64,000 bases of DNA, taken from the NCBI RefSeq assembly GCF_014904755.1, contig NZ_JACZFQ010000090.1, forward strand, positions 1 through 64,000. Direction: 5' to 3'. Below the pieces are notes generated by a model. The model had not been told where the DNA came from, ran no database searches, and saw only the letters and a program-made list of their open reading frames with translations. Numbering within the stretch: the first letter of the stretch is position 1; each line of letters opens with the position of its first letter. A program made the translations under genes and the position numbers. Of the stretch, positions 54,701 to 63,262 are shown piece after piece. The stretch comes from Neoluteolibacter marinus. Its GTDB lineage: Bacteria; Verrucomicrobiota; Verrucomicrobiia; Verrucomicrobiales; Akkermansiaceae.

Positions 54701-56310
54701 CCTTGACCCTCGCGGACGACAGCAGCGTGACCAAGACCGCCGGTTATCTCGGCATCGGTGCCGGCGGCACCGGCGTGCTCAACGTGCAGGGCAACGCGTC
54801 GTTCACTTCCAACGTCGATGACTTCAATGTCGGCGACGGCGGCACGGGTACGATCCACCTCGGTGGCAACGGCGAGGTGAACGCCTCGCAGGTTTACGTC
54901 GGCAAGGGCGCCACCGGGATCGGCCTGATCGACCAGACCGGCGGGTCCTTCGAAAGCAGCACCTTTGTCACCGTCGGCCGTTTCACCGGCGGCAACGGCG
55001 AGGTCAAGGTCTCCGGCGGAACCTTCACCCAGAACGGTGCGGCGCAGACGCTCCTGCTGGGGCAGGAAGGCAACGGCTCTTTGTGGGTCTCCGGAACCGG
55101 CGAGGTGCTCGTCAACGGCACCGCGCTCCAGCTCGGGACGGCCGGAACCTCCAGTGGCACCGTTCACCTCGACGGAGGCACGTTGACGGTCCGGCAGGTC
55201 ATCCAGGGCGCCGAGGGCAACAGCGAGTTCTACTTCAACGGCGGCGTCCTCAAGGCCAACACCGGCGCGGCCTTCAACTTCCTCGCGGGCCTCGATGCCG
55301 CCTACGTGAACGGTGGTGGCGCGGTGATCGACTCGAACGGCCAGACCATCGCGATCGGCCAGAATCTCGTCGACAGCGGCGCTGCGGGCGGCTTGACCAA
55401 GACCGGGGCCGGGACCTTGTTGCTGAACGGCAGCAACAGCTACACCGGCACGACCACGGTCGCGGCGGGCACGCTCGGCGGCACCGGCTTGATCGCGGGT
55501 CCGCTCGCGGTCCCGGCCGGCAGCACCATCGCCCCGGGAGCCTCGGCGGGAACCTTCACCGCCGGTGCCACCACGATCGACGGCACCTATGCCTGCGAGA
55601 TCGACGGCGCCACCGCGGACAAGCTGGTGGTGAACGGGGCGCTGGTCATCAATCCGGGCGCGGTGCTCGACTTCGACGTGCTCGCGGCACCCACGGTGCC
55701 GATGCTGGTGATCGCCAGCTACGGCGGCCTTAGTGGAACCTTCACCGTGCAGGACCTGCCGGACGGCTACGAGGTCGACTACCACTACAACAACGGCGTC
55801 AACTCGAACAACATCGCGCTGGTTTCCACCGCCGGCACGCCGTTCGACTCGTGGATCGCCAGCCACTTCCCCGGCGAGACCGATCCGCTGGTGATCGGCG
55901 CAGGCGCGGATCCGGACAAGGATGGCAGCCCGAACTTCCTCGAGTTCGCGCTCGGCGGATCGCCCGGTGATGCCGCCGACGGGCCGAAGGCCTTCCAGTT
56001 CGCCGCCGACGGGGGTGACGCCGGCAGCGAGAAGGAACTGCTGATGACCATCGCGGTCCGCGGCAACCCGACCTTCAGCGCCGATCCGCAACCGACCGCC
56101 ACGGTCGACGGCTACACCTATGCCGTCGCCGGCAGCCTCGACCTCGGCACCTTCGCCAGCCCGGTCACGGCGGAGGCGAGCGCGGTGGTCCCGCCGTCGC
56201 CGGACGACCTGCCGCCGGCGGGCTATGTCTGGCGCACCTTCAGCCTCGACGGATCGAACAACCTCCCCGGCAAGGGCTTCATGAGGGTGGCGGTCGAGCA
56301 AGCTCCCTGA
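51778..56310 (+). CDS. Giant surface protein with autotransporter-associated beta-strand repeats
   Basis: 1510 residues from the ATG at 51778. The N-terminal segment ends in a signal-like WFACLVAGASAFSAAPVFA. The body is a long run of Gly/Thr/Asn/Ser-rich beta-solenoid strands, with repeated units such as GGTGVYNLG, TGYLNMSGGTI, GTLLMSGG and TGVLNVQGNASF. At least four autotransporter-associated beta-strand (TIGR02601/PF12951) units stand out: GVVKTGSGSLTLSGLNSYTG, LTKKGTSSVTVSTANDYLG, LTKAGAGNLILANDG and LTKTGAGTLLLNGSNSYTG. No outer-membrane beta-barrel is present at the C-terminus, so it is not a self-exporting autotransporter. Instead it ends in a DPDKDGSPNFLEFALGGSP calcium segment and the shared YTYAVAGSLDLGTF ... 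GFMRVAVE module. A role in adhesion or the cell envelope is inferred. Confidence 0.85.
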   Translation: MRTPCLTPITRASLLATASQHSRWFACLVAGASAFSAAPVFAVDWNGAGPDWNNPANWTPAGVPSGANAVINVTAPSIATINATISVTPVDIIIGDGATGQLDHLAGDAGTGPGNWMFAGRNGGTGVYNLGDPEDGDGTYSGLATGTGNLNVGGRLYVGGNAGTGSTGTVNVNTAGTLAIGAHLEIATNSSTGTFNLDAGSVTVGDWMEVGNGGGSTGYLNMSGGTITKGGNNGFIIGANGATGVATVTGGTIVTTSGGNGQFRVGNNSGSNGTLYFSDASLSVSNEIWIGNNTGAGGTGTLLMSGGTWTKTGVSNFIIGASGNGTMEMSGGIVDVAPSTTADRGITWIGEQNNCTGALTLSGSSEFRTARFTLGVTGGTTGTLDLDGGTARTGQITGGGGTSTVNFNGTQIVATANQANFVANLTGAVVEAGGLKVDTNGFNVTIPQGLTAGTPSGGVVKTGSGSLTLSGLNSYTGDHQVNAGRLAVTSDSTGGGSFTVADAATLGVIQTSDINSLNAANVTLGSSAATALDIDLGDIAGNPEAAPLNVTGTLTLNGEVTVNLADLRPAVGVVPLVAYQGAAAGGGSYTLGSLPNGVVVSAAGIIDDPDYYGAGQGLVYVEVESVSLPSWTGSDSSVWDTTTENWFDLVSYLDSTYSDPAPVLFDDFAEETAQDITLDETVAPSSVVFENSTLVFSLSGTGKITGGTGLTKKGTSSVTVSTANDYLGVTSVSGGTLEAISLADGGAPSSIGASSSDPGNLVLNGGTLSYTGAPVTIDRGLTVAASGSTIAVADALTLAGPIVTAGGDLTKAGAGNLILANDGPSVIGAVSPGCKVQEGTLTLSGAGAQAITVIGEMQVANTPDVSADLVLENSSLTTTNFLAIGRGNGDNGVCHLTATDSTLLTANFSTGYNNGLANNASEQFVVLNDTVWTNTGVTYLAESTGSLATMTLNGTSQYNAAGTILVGRFGGTDATLTLADDSSVTKTAGYLGIGAGGTGVLNVQGNASFTSNVDDFNVGDGGTGTIHLGGNGEVNASQVYVGKGATGIGLIDQTGGSFESSTFVTVGRFTGGNGEVKVSGGTFTQNGAAQTLLLGQEGNGSLWVSGTGEVLVNGTALQLGTAGTSSGTVHLDGGTLTVRQVIQGAEGNSEFYFNGGVLKANTGAAFNFLAGLDAAYVNGGGAVIDSNGQTIAIGQNLVDSGAAGGLTKTGAGTLLLNGSNSYTGTTTVAAGTLGGTGLIAGPLAVPAGSTIAPGASAGTFTAGATTIDGTYACEIDGATADKLVVNGALVINPGAVLDFDVLAAPTVPMLVIASYGGLSGTFTVQDLPDGYEVDYHYNNGVNSNNIALVSTAGTPFDSWIASHFPGETDPLVIGAGADPDKDGSPNFLEFALGGSPGDAADGPKAFQFAADGGDAGSEKELLMTIAVRGNPTFSADPQPTATVDGYTYAVAGSLDLGTFASPVTAEASAVVPPSPDDLPPAGYVWRTFSLDGSNNLPGKGFMRVAVEQAP

Positions 56311-56337
56311 TGTTTGGGTTCATCGGGATTTGAAACC

Positions 56338-56372
56338 GGGAGGCGTGCCAATTGGGTTTTGGCACGCCTCCC
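56338..56372 (+). terminator. Stem-loop after the beta-strand-repeat gene
   Basis: A perfect 14-bp stem (GGGAGGCGTGCCAA / TTGGCACGCCTCCC) with a 7-nt loop TTGGGTT lies 28 nt after the stop codon. The tail ACTTTCTT is only weakly T-rich. It rules out the upstream start at 56330 for the next gene, which would place the stem inside the coding region. Confidence 0.8.
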
Positions 56373-56404
56373 ACTTTCTTGCCATGGTCGGCAGGACCTG
56401 CTTC

Positions 56405-59400
56405 ATGAGATTCCACGCGCTGCTTCTCCTTTTCCTCGCGATCCCCGCCCGCGGCGACATCGCCCGCTGGGCCGACGGCCGCATCCCGGTGACGGACGGG
56501 CTGGAGCTGTGGCTCGACGCGACCCGCGAGAACGAGGCCCGCGAGGCCCACTACATGAACCGCCTGGAGAACGGGCAGGGGATGGAGATCTGGCACGACT
56601 CGTCCGGCCGCTCGCGCCATCTGGTCCAGTGGAGCGCGGAAGCGAGGCCGTCCTTCCGCGATGGCAGCGCGGCCTTCGACGGCGGCGACTACCTTGCCGC
56701 GCTTCTAACAGAACCGGTGGCGGGCAAGGGCTTCACGGCCTTCCTCGTCACCGCACCGGATCGAGCGGGCGGCGACTTCCCGGCAATCCTCAGCGCGGCA
56801 AAGCGCGGAGAAAACGACTACACCAGCGGACTCAACATCGATCTCGGCCGTGCCGCGTCTGGCGACGGGACCGCCCCTTTCCTCAATGTCGAGGGCGCCG
56901 GCCAGAGCGGTGAAAGCAACCTGCTGCTGGCGCCGCTCGCCTTGCCGCAAGGCCACCTGCTGACCGTGACCGGGGCACCGGGCGGCACCCGCTTGCGGGC
57001 CGACGGGGTCGCGCAGGGCCGCCGCGACCGGGGCGACGTTTCGATGGTGCTCGATCGCGTGGCCGTCGGTGCCCGCTTCGTGGAACCGGAGATGCATCAT
57101 TTCTTCCAGGGGCGGATCGCGGAGGTCCTGCTGTTCAGCCGCAGCCTTGGCGACGACGAGATCGCGGCGGTGGAGGGCTGGTTGCAGGGAAAGCATGCCG
57201 CGTTCCTGCGTCCAGCCGATCCCGATGCCCCGCGTGAGGTGCCGTTGGAACCGGCGAAGGACGCCCCGGTGGTGCAGATGTTCGTGCCCGGATTCACCGT
57301 CGAGGAGCTGCCGGTCGAACTGAGCAACCTCAACAACATCGAGTACGCGCCCGACGGCCGGCTTTTCGCCGCGGGTTACGACGGCCGCTTCCACGTCTTG
57401 CGCGACACCGATGGCGACGGCCTCGAGGACCGGGCCGATACCTTTTCCACCGCCACCACCGACAACTATCCGCTGGGCCTGGTGGTCAAGGACGGCATGC
57501 CGCATGCCTTGCTCGCCGACGAGCTGGTGCGTTTCCGCGACACCGATGGCGATGGCATTCCGGAAAAACGGGAGACCGTCCTCAAAGGCTGGGACGATCC
57601 CGCGCTGCAGGACGACCCGAACCTGATGCACCGCCGCGTCGACAGCGCGATGGCCCTGGCGGCCGGTCCCGACGGCTCGTGGTACCTGACGATGGGCAGC
57701 GCGAATCCGGGCAACGGTTACTGGCAGAAGGCCGAGGGCGACGTGTGGTCGCCCGACGCCGTGAAGACCGGCAAGCCCGGCTATGCGCCGGACAAGCGCC
57801 GCGGTTGCCTGCTGCGCATCTCGCCGGACGGCCAGGTCGAACAGCTGGCGAGCGGCTTGCGCTACATCATGTCGCTGCAATGGGACCAGCACGGCGAGCT
57901 CTTCGCCACCGACCAGGAAGGGGCGACCTGGCTGCCGAACGGCAATCCTTTCGACGAGCTGCTCCATCTCCAGACCGGGCGACATTACGGCTTCCCGCCG
58001 CGGCACCCGGAACTGCTGCCCGATGTGGTCGACGAGCCCAGTGTTTGGGACTACGCGCCCCAGCACCAGAGCACCTGCGGCTTCCGTTTCAATGGGCCGG
58101 CGCAAAACCGCCCGCGCTTCGGCCCGGAGTTCTGGGCCCACGACGCGATCGTCACCGGGGAATCCCGCGGCAAGCTCTGGCGCACGACGTTGGCAAAGAC
58201 CCCGGCCGGTTATGTCGCCGCCAACCAGCTGATCGCCCGGGTCGGCATGTTGCTGATGGATTGTGCCATCTCCCCGCAGGGTGACCTGGTCCTCTGCTGC
58301 CACAGCGGACCTCCCGACTGGGGCAGTGGTCCTTCGGGCATGGGCCGGCTTTTCAAGATCCGCTACGCCGGCTCCGATGCACCCCAGCCGGTTCTCGCCT
58401 GGGCGGCGGACGAGACGACCACGGTGGTCGAATTCGACCGACCGCTCCCGCGCCACACTTGGGCCGACCTTGCCGGCCGCGTGCATCTTGAAACCGGGCG
58501 CTTTGTCGACGCCGCGGATCGCTTCGAGACGATGCGACCCGGCTATGCGGTTGTCCGCGCCCAGCAGAACGCTCCGCGTTTCCGCCTGCCGGTGAAGTCG
58601 GCGGCCCTCGGGGATGACGGCCGCAGCCTGGTGATCACCAGCCCGCCGCGTATCATCGCGGATCCGTATGCGATCACCCTGGAGGTGCCGCGCGGGGAGG
58701 CCGGCATTCCCCAGGCCGGGGCGATCGATCTGGTACACACCCTCGGCGGGCTTGCCGCCAGCTGGCAGGGAGAGGATGGCTGTTCCTGGAGCGGCTGGTT
58801 GCCCCATCCCGACCCGCGGGTTTCGGAGGTCCTGACCCGCGGCAGTGCTTTCCACGCCGAAGCACGGAAGCTTTTCGCCAAGCCGGGAACCCTGAAGCTG
58901 CGTTGCCAGCTTGACCTCAGCCATCTGCTCCAGCCGTCGGTGCAACCCGGATCGAAGCTCGACTACACTCCGGAACCGGAGGTCGCGACCCTGTCCTTCG
59001 ACAGTGATGGCCGCCTCAAGATCAACGGCGGGGACGAAGGGAGCATCACGCTCACCGGGGATGGCCTGCATCCGCTGGAGATCGAGGTCACCACGCCGCT
59101 GACGCAGCTCGAGGCGACCTTTGTCACCGCCATCAGCAGGGTGCCCCGGCCGCTCGGGACCGGCAGGTTCTTGCTGCCCTTCGCCCGGCCCGGCGATGCC
59201 GCGCTGCGCGAGGCGACGATCCCGGAGATCGCCGGCGGCGACCGCGGGAACGGCCGCGCGCTGTTTCATGGCAAGGCGACCTGCTTCACCTGCCACACGA
59301 TGAACGGCGAGGGCCACGCCGTCGGTCCCGACCTCAGCAACACCGTCCACCGCGACTACGCCAGCGTGCTGCGGGACATCGAGGATCCGAGCGCCACGAT

Positions 59401-59653
59401 CAACCCCGATGCCATCGCCTATCAGGTTTCGCTGGTCGATGGTCGCTCGATCGTCGGCGTCCGCGTCGGTGAAACCCCCGACGAACTCAGGTTCGCCGCG
59501 CCCGGCGGGGCCGTCACTACGGTGAAGAAGTCCGATCTTTCTAGTAGCACGGCGCTGCCGGTCTCCCTCATGCCTCCCGGCTTGTTGGGCACGCTCAGCC
59601 CGCAGGAGGTGAAGGACCTGATGAGCTACCTGCTTACCCCGTCGGAGCCTTGA
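56405..59653 (+). CDS. Exported LamG / membrane-bound dehydrogenase-type / cytochrome c protein
   Basis: 1082 residues from the ATG at 56405, which gives the signal peptide RFHALLLLFLAIPARG. A LamG-like domain covers about residues 20-260 (LELWLDATRENEAREAHYM, VAVGARFVEPEMHHFFQGRI). A beta-propeller of the Pirellula/Verrucomicrobium membrane-bound dehydrogenase type (TIGR02604) follows: VQMFVPGFTVEELPVELSNL, LRYIMSLQWDQHGELFATDQ and APQHQSTCGFRFNG. After a beta-sandwich segment, the C-terminal 130 residues form the phylum-typical heme-binding domain (TIGR02603) with CFTCH (about residue 960), HAVGPDLSN, AYQVSLVDGRSIVG and LMPPGLLG with the Met ligand. It likely oxidises a sugar outside the cytoplasm. 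Its last 28 nt overlap the convergent endonuclease-family gene. Confidence 0.88.
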   Translation: MRFHALLLLFLAIPARGDIARWADGRIPVTDGLELWLDATRENEAREAHYMNRLENGQGMEIWHDSSGRSRHLVQWSAEARPSFRDGSAAFDGGDYLAALLTEPVAGKGFTAFLVTAPDRAGGDFPAILSAAKRGENDYTSGLNIDLGRAASGDGTAPFLNVEGAGQSGESNLLLAPLALPQGHLLTVTGAPGGTRLRADGVAQGRRDRGDVSMVLDRVAVGARFVEPEMHHFFQGRIAEVLLFSRSLGDDEIAAVEGWLQGKHAAFLRPADPDAPREVPLEPAKDAPVVQMFVPGFTVEELPVELSNLNNIEYAPDGRLFAAGYDGRFHVLRDTDGDGLEDRADTFSTATTDNYPLGLVVKDGMPHALLADELVRFRDTDGDGIPEKRETVLKGWDDPALQDDPNLMHRRVDSAMALAAGPDGSWYLTMGSANPGNGYWQKAEGDVWSPDAVKTGKPGYAPDKRRGCLLRISPDGQVEQLASGLRYIMSLQWDQHGELFATDQEGATWLPNGNPFDELLHLQTGRHYGFPPRHPELLPDVVDEPSVWDYAPQHQSTCGFRFNGPAQNRPRFGPEFWAHDAIVTGESRGKLWRTTLAKTPAGYVAANQLIARVGMLLMDCAISPQGDLVLCCHSGPPDWGSGPSGMGRLFKIRYAGSDAPQPVLAWAADETTTVVEFDRPLPRHTWADLAGRVHLETGRFVDAADRFETMRPGYAVVRAQQNAPRFRLPVKSAALGDDGRSLVITSPPRIIADPYAITLEVPRGEAGIPQAGAIDLVHTLGGLAASWQGEDGCSWSGWLPHPDPRVSEVLTRGSAFHAEARKLFAKPGTLKLRCQLDLSHLLQPSVQPGSKLDYTPEPEVATLSFDSDGRLKINGGDEGSITLTGDGLHPLEIEVTTPLTQLEATFVTAISRVPRPLGTGRFLLPFARPGDAALREATIPEIAGGDRGNGRALFHGKATCFTCHTMNGEGHAVGPDLSNTVHRDYASVLRDIEDPSATINPDAIAYQVSLVDGRSIVGVRVGETPDELRFAAPGGAVTTVKKSDLSSSTALPVSLMPPGLLGTLSPQEVKDLMSYLLTPSEP

Positions 59654-60654
59654 TCACCCGCCTTCGGTTCCCCTTCCGTTGAGACGGCATAGGTCACCAG
59701 CACCGCGGCGTGGTCGGACGGCCAGGTGTTGCCTTCCACCGGGGACTTGTCGGTGCCCCAGGCCCCGACGGTAATTTCAACCGTGGTGGTGAAAGTCCGC
59801 GCCTCGAGCACCCGGAGCGAGCGGCCCATGTGGTAGACGAAGTCGATCCGGTCCTGTGGCTCGTCGCCCTTGTGAATCGCCGACCAGGTGGTGCCGGGGA
59901 GCACCAGCGGGTCCGGGTGGCAGGCCCGGAAGGAATCGGTCATGCCGCTCGCCGCGACCTGCCGGCTTTCCGGCCAGGTCACCGGGCCCAGCCCGCCGTG
60001 GGAGGAAGCCGTGGCCACGGTCCAGTCGAGATGGGAGGGCACGTTGAAGTCGCCGGTTAGGAAGACCGGCGTGGTGTCGGCGGAAGCGAGCGCGGCCTTC
60101 ATCGATGCCAGCACCGCGGTGATCTGCGCGACGCGCTCCGAACGGTTGTTTTCCGCGAGGACACCCGCCGCCGTGGCTCCTTCCGCGCGGGCGGCGTAGG
60201 GCCCGTAGTGCAGGTAGTCGAGATGGGTGTTATAGATCACCACCTCGCGCGGCGTGTCTCCCGCCAGCTGGACCCGCGCGCCGATGAGGCGGTCGCGGCC
60301 GATGCCGCTGCCGGAGTAGGTTTCCAGGATTGGATGACGGCTGAGAATCTGCACCGAGCCGGTGCCCCCCGCGGCACAATGCCAGCCGAGGGACCTTGCC
60401 ATCCGCCGGGCGCTTTCCGGCGACGATTCCTGCAGGCCGACCAGATCCGCGCCCGAGGCCCGGATCGCCTTTTCGGCCTTGGCAAAGCCGTCGTCGACCT
60501 GGCTCCAGTCATGCCACGTGTTGAAGCTCATGACCGTCACCTTGGTTCCGGCGGCACCGGCCGGACGGCACAGCAAGGCCGCCAGGAGGCCGAGACAAAG
60601 AATTCCCCCGGCTCCGGAGGGAGAGCGGTGAACGGCCGGTGAGGCGGATTTCAT
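59626..60654 (-). CDS. Exported endonuclease/exonuclease/phosphatase-family protein
   Basis: 342 residues from the ATG at 60654, exposing a signal peptide (GILCLGLLAALLCRPAGAAG). All family motifs are present: VMSFNTW (metal Asn), LVGLQE (metal Glu), VIYNTHLDYLHYGPYAARA, LTGDFNVPSHLDW (Asp/Asn), DRIDFVYHMG and the catalytic PSDHAAVLVTY. This fold cleaves phosphodiesters in DNA, RNA, lipids or inositol phosphates. Export suggests an extracellular nuclease or phospholipase rather than a repair enzyme. Its 3' end overlaps the convergent dehydrogenase-type gene by 28 nt, and it diverges from the next gene with 92 nt between start codons. Confidence 0.9.
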   Translation of the reverse strand: MKSASPAVHRSPSGAGGILCLGLLAALLCRPAGAAGTKVTVMSFNTWHDWSQVDDGFAKAEKAIRASGADLVGLQESSPESARRMARSLGWHCAAGGTGSVQILSRHPILETYSGSGIGRDRLIGARVQLAGDTPREVVIYNTHLDYLHYGPYAARAEGATAAGVLAENNRSERVAQITAVLASMKAALASADTTPVFLTGDFNVPSHLDWTVATASSHGGLGPVTWPESRQVAASGMTDSFRACHPDPLVLPGTTWSAIHKGDEPQDRIDFVYHMGRSLRVLEARTFTTTVEITVGAWGTDKSPVEGNTWPSDHAAVLVTYAVSTEGEPKAGDQGSDGVSR

Positions 60655-60746
60655 GGAGCTGATGCTTGGCGATCCGCCGGGTTTGTCGAGCGGCGGATCC
60701 AATGCTTCCTTTCCAATCCCGCGTCATCGGTTAACATCCCCGGATC

Positions 60747-61241
60747 ATGATGCCGGAAAACGCGGAAACCATTGCCAGAGGCATCATCTGGGCGGCCATC
60801 GTGGGGTGGCCGGTGGCGCTGGTGGTGGCGTGGGGACTCAAGCGCCGCTGGGGCTTGCGCTACGACCGGCTCGGCGAGTCGAGCTCCGAGGAAATGATCG
60901 ATGAGCTCAACCGTGCCTACGCCACGCGGCGCAGCACCGTCATCCGGACCTCCACCGAGTACCTGCCCTTCGTCTTTGAATGGATCCGCGAGGTGGTGGA
61001 CGGCGGCTTCGACGACGTGCAGATGCGCTCGCTGCTGGACCGCATCGACTTCCACCGTCCGGGGGACCACCGCCAGGCGGTCTTTCCCGTCGAGGTGAAG
61101 GGGCGGACCGTCGATCTCTTGTTCCAGTGGTCGCGCGATTCCGGGGACCGGGTGCGGCTGCGGGTCACCGCCGCGCCGACCATCATCCGGGCGCTGCGGG
61201 AGCAGAAGCGGAAGATCCCGAAGGTGGCGGCGGTGAAGTGA
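60747..61241 (+). CDS. Small membrane-anchored protein of unknown function
   Basis: 164 residues with one N-terminal membrane helix (GIIWAAIVGWPVALVVAWGL) and a soluble basic C-terminal domain (DFHRPGDHRQAVFPVEVKGR, VRLRVTAAPTIIRALREQKR). No family is recognised. A second ATG lies one codon later. The gene stands alone between two oppositely oriented genes; coding is supported by sustained G+C-rich third positions and a normal start. Confidence 0.65.
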   Translation: MMPENAETIARGIIWAAIVGWPVALVVAWGLKRRWGLRYDRLGESSSEEMIDELNRAYATRRSTVIRTSTEYLPFVFEWIREVVDGGFDDVQMRSLLDRIDFHRPGDHRQAVFPVEVKGRTVDLLFQWSRDSGDRVRLRVTAAPTIIRALREQKRKIPKVAAVK

Positions 61242-61269
61242 CCCTCGCGGCCCGTGCCGGCTGCAACCG

Positions 61270-61689
61270 CTAGCCCGGGGACTTGAAGTAGGTGGCGACC
61301 TGCTTGTCGAAAGTCAGGGTCCAGGCAACCCAGGCGAAGAAGATTCCCATCAGGACCATCCACACGCACAACACGGTGACGATCCCCGAAGCGTCGGCGT
61401 ACCCGTTCTCCACGGTTCCGGGGACCATCATGGCGATCCGGCGGAACAGCATCGGAACCGCGCCGATCACGGAGGCAAGGACGCCAAGGGTGCACAGCCC
61501 GGCGACGACCCCGCGGGCCCAGGGAGCCCCGCGGAACAAGAAGAGCGACAGGATGCAGGTCAGCGTGAAGCGGATGCCCCGGGCGACCAGCTGCTCATTG
61601 GCCGAGACCGAGGCAAGGAGGCCGATGTTGGCGAGGGAGACCAGCACGAGGGCGACGGCAATGATCCGGGTCTTTCGTCGGCCTGGCAT
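61270..61689 (-). CDS. Small polytopic membrane protein of unknown function
   Basis: 139 residues with about four membrane helices (IIAVALVLVSLANIGLLASV, FTLTCILSLFLF, GVVAGLCTLGVLASVIGAV, VLCVWMVLMGIFFAWVAWTL) and short polar ends. No family is recognised. It is convergent with the preceding plus-strand gene and diverges from lysC across 313 nt. A terminator-like hairpin lies in its leader on the minus strand (61754-61781), which could attenuate its expression. Confidence 0.65.
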   Translation of the reverse strand: MPGRRKTRIIAVALVLVSLANIGLLASVSANEQLVARGIRFTLTCILSLFLFRGAPWARGVVAGLCTLGVLASVIGAVPMLFRRIAMMVPGTVENGYADASGIVTVLCVWMVLMGIFFAWVAWTLTFDKQVATYFKSPG

Positions 61690-62002
61690 GTTGCGGGGAA
61701 GCTGCCGGAATCGAGAAGATCACGGCAAATTGATTCTCGCCATCCAGGCAAAGAAAAGGGGTCGCACACCCGTGCGACCCCGATAATTTCGTCATGAAAT
61801 TTATTTCATCCCCGGGGATTGCTCCCTTCGGATGAGAGGAACTTGGCAGAATGGAGGGATTCTGTCTTGTCCCTAAGATTTGGGACAGGGGGAGCTGGGC
61901 TGGAAATGTCCGGGATTTCCTCTTTTCCCGGCCCGGCCGCTGCCCCACCGCGGGCTTGCCATTGGCGGACTCGTCCTCTTCACTCCCGCCCCGTTCCCGG
62001 CC
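61690..62002. other. Divergent region / lysC leader with several inverted repeats
   Basis: 313 nt. Besides the minus-strand terminator-like hairpin there is a 16-bp palindrome ATGAAAT-TT-ATTTCAT at 61794-61809 and two further hairpins on the plus strand before lysC: CAGAAT-GGAGGG-ATTCTG (about 61847-61864) and TGTCCC-TAAGATTT-GGGACA (about 61868-61887). These look like a structured mRNA leader or operator for lysC. The conserved core of the lysine riboswitch was looked for and not seen. Confidence 0.5.
61754..61781 (-). terminator. Terminator-like hairpin on the minus strand, upstream of small membrane-protein gene
   Basis: A perfect 10-bp stem (GGGGTCGCAC / GTGCGACCCC, 61758-61767 with 61772-61781) has a 4-nt loop. 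Read on the minus strand, it is followed directly by TTTTC TTT; on the plus strand no T run follows. It lies 65 nt before the minus-strand start at 61689, with no minus-strand gene upstream of it. Confidence 0.7.
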
Positions 62003-63232
62003 ATGGCCCTCATCGTGCAAAAATACGGCGGCACTTCCGTCGGCTCCATCGATCGCATGCGCAACGTCGCCGCGCGCCTGAAACGCACCCGCGACGAAGG
62101 CAACCAGGTCGTCGCCGTGGTCTCCGCCATGTCCGGTGTAACCGACAAGCTGATTGGCATGGCCAAGGAGTTCGGCGAACACCCGGCGGAACGCGAGATG
62201 GACGTCCTGCTGGCCACCGGCGAGCAGCAGTCGATCGCGCTGGTCACTCTCGCCCTGCACGAAATCGGCGTCGACGCGGTGTCGGTCACCGGCCGCCAGG
62301 CCGGGATCTCCACCACCGGCTCGCACACCCGCGGCCGCATCCAGGACATCGAGCCGGAGTTCATGAAGCGCTCGCTGGAGGAAGGGAAGACGCTCGTCGT
62401 CGCCGGCTTCCAGGGCGTCACGCCGGAGGGCATGATCCACACCCTCGGCCGCGGCGGATCCGACCTCACCGCCATCGCCATTTCCGCCGCGCTGGGTGCC
62501 AACGTCTGCCAGATCCTCACCGACGTCGACGGCGTCTACACCTGCGACCCGCGGGTGGTGCCGAACGCCCGCAAGCTGCCGGAAATCTCTTACGACGAGA
62601 TGCTGGAAATGGCCTCGTCCGGCTCGAAGGTCATGCAATCGCGGTCGGTCGAGTTCGCGAAGAAATTCGGCGTTGTTTTCGAAGTCCGCTCATCCCTCAA
62701 TGACAATCCGGGCACACTGGTGCTCGAAGAACATCCTGCCATGGAAAACGTCGTCATCCGCGGAGTCTCCATCGAGCGCTCCCAAGCCCGCGTCACCATC
62801 ACCGGCATCCCCGACGTCCCCGGCATGTCCGGCAAGATCCTCGGCGCGCTCGGCGACGCGGAGATCAACCTCGACATGATCGTGTCGAACATCGCCCACG
62901 ACGGGATGGCGCGGCACTCGTTCACCATGCACTCGAACGACCTCGGCCGTGCCCAGGCCGCGCTCAAGCCGGTGCTCGCCGACATCAGCGGCGAAGCGGC
63001 GATCGAGACCGAAGGCGGGATCGCGAAACTCTCCGCCGTGGGCATCGGCATGCGCTCCCACTCGGGGGTCGCATCGAGGATGTTCAAGGCGCTCGGCGAC
63101 GCCGGGATCAACATCGGCATGATCTCCACCTCCGAGATCAAGATCGCCGTGACCGTCGACGAGACCCGCATCGAAGACGCCGCCCGTGCGGTGCACGATG
63201 CCTTTGAGCTCGACAAGGAGCCGGTGAAGTAA
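62003..63232 (+). CDS. lysC: Aspartate kinase
   Basis: 409 residues from the ATG at 62003; the frame is open upstream, but that part lacks family sequence. It phosphorylates aspartate, the first step to lysine, threonine, methionine and diaminopimelate. The kinase domain opens with ALIVQKYGGTSVGSIDRMR and has VVAVVSAMSGVTDKLI and LGRGGSDLTAIAISAALGA. Two ACT domains follow (GVSIERSQARVTITGIPDVP and SAVGIGMRSHSGVASRMFKA), the usual site of feedback inhibition by lysine and threonine. The length is normal for a monofunctional enzyme. The leader upstream holds several inverted repeats. Confidence 0.97.
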   Translation: MALIVQKYGGTSVGSIDRMRNVAARLKRTRDEGNQVVAVVSAMSGVTDKLIGMAKEFGEHPAEREMDVLLATGEQQSIALVTLALHEIGVDAVSVTGRQAGISTTGSHTRGRIQDIEPEFMKRSLEEGKTLVVAGFQGVTPEGMIHTLGRGGSDLTAIAISAALGANVCQILTDVDGVYTCDPRVVPNARKLPEISYDEMLEMASSGSKVMQSRSVEFAKKFGVVFEVRSSLNDNPGTLVLEEHPAMENVVIRGVSIERSQARVTITGIPDVPGMSGKILGALGDAEINLDMIVSNIAHDGMARHSFTMHSNDLGRAQAALKPVLADISGEAAIETEGGIAKLSAVGIGMRSHSGVASRMFKALGDAGINIGMISTSEIKIAVTVDETRIEDAARAVHDAFELDKEPVK

Positions 63233-63262
63233 CCCGGCGTTCCGAGAGGCAGGTGCGGGGCG

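Noticed and set aside
52100-55500. Dense repeats resembling a CRISPR or tandem DNA repeat
   Set aside because: The repetition is at protein level (Gly/Thr-rich beta strands) with varied spacing and no constant DNA repeat or spacer.
53659-56301. Minus-strand open frame of 880 codons
   Set aside because: It is an antisense shadow of the beta-solenoid gene, which has clear repeats and a signal peptide.
61782-62002. Lysine riboswitch upstream of lysC
   Set aside because: The region has hairpins but none of the conserved core elements of the L-box could be matched.
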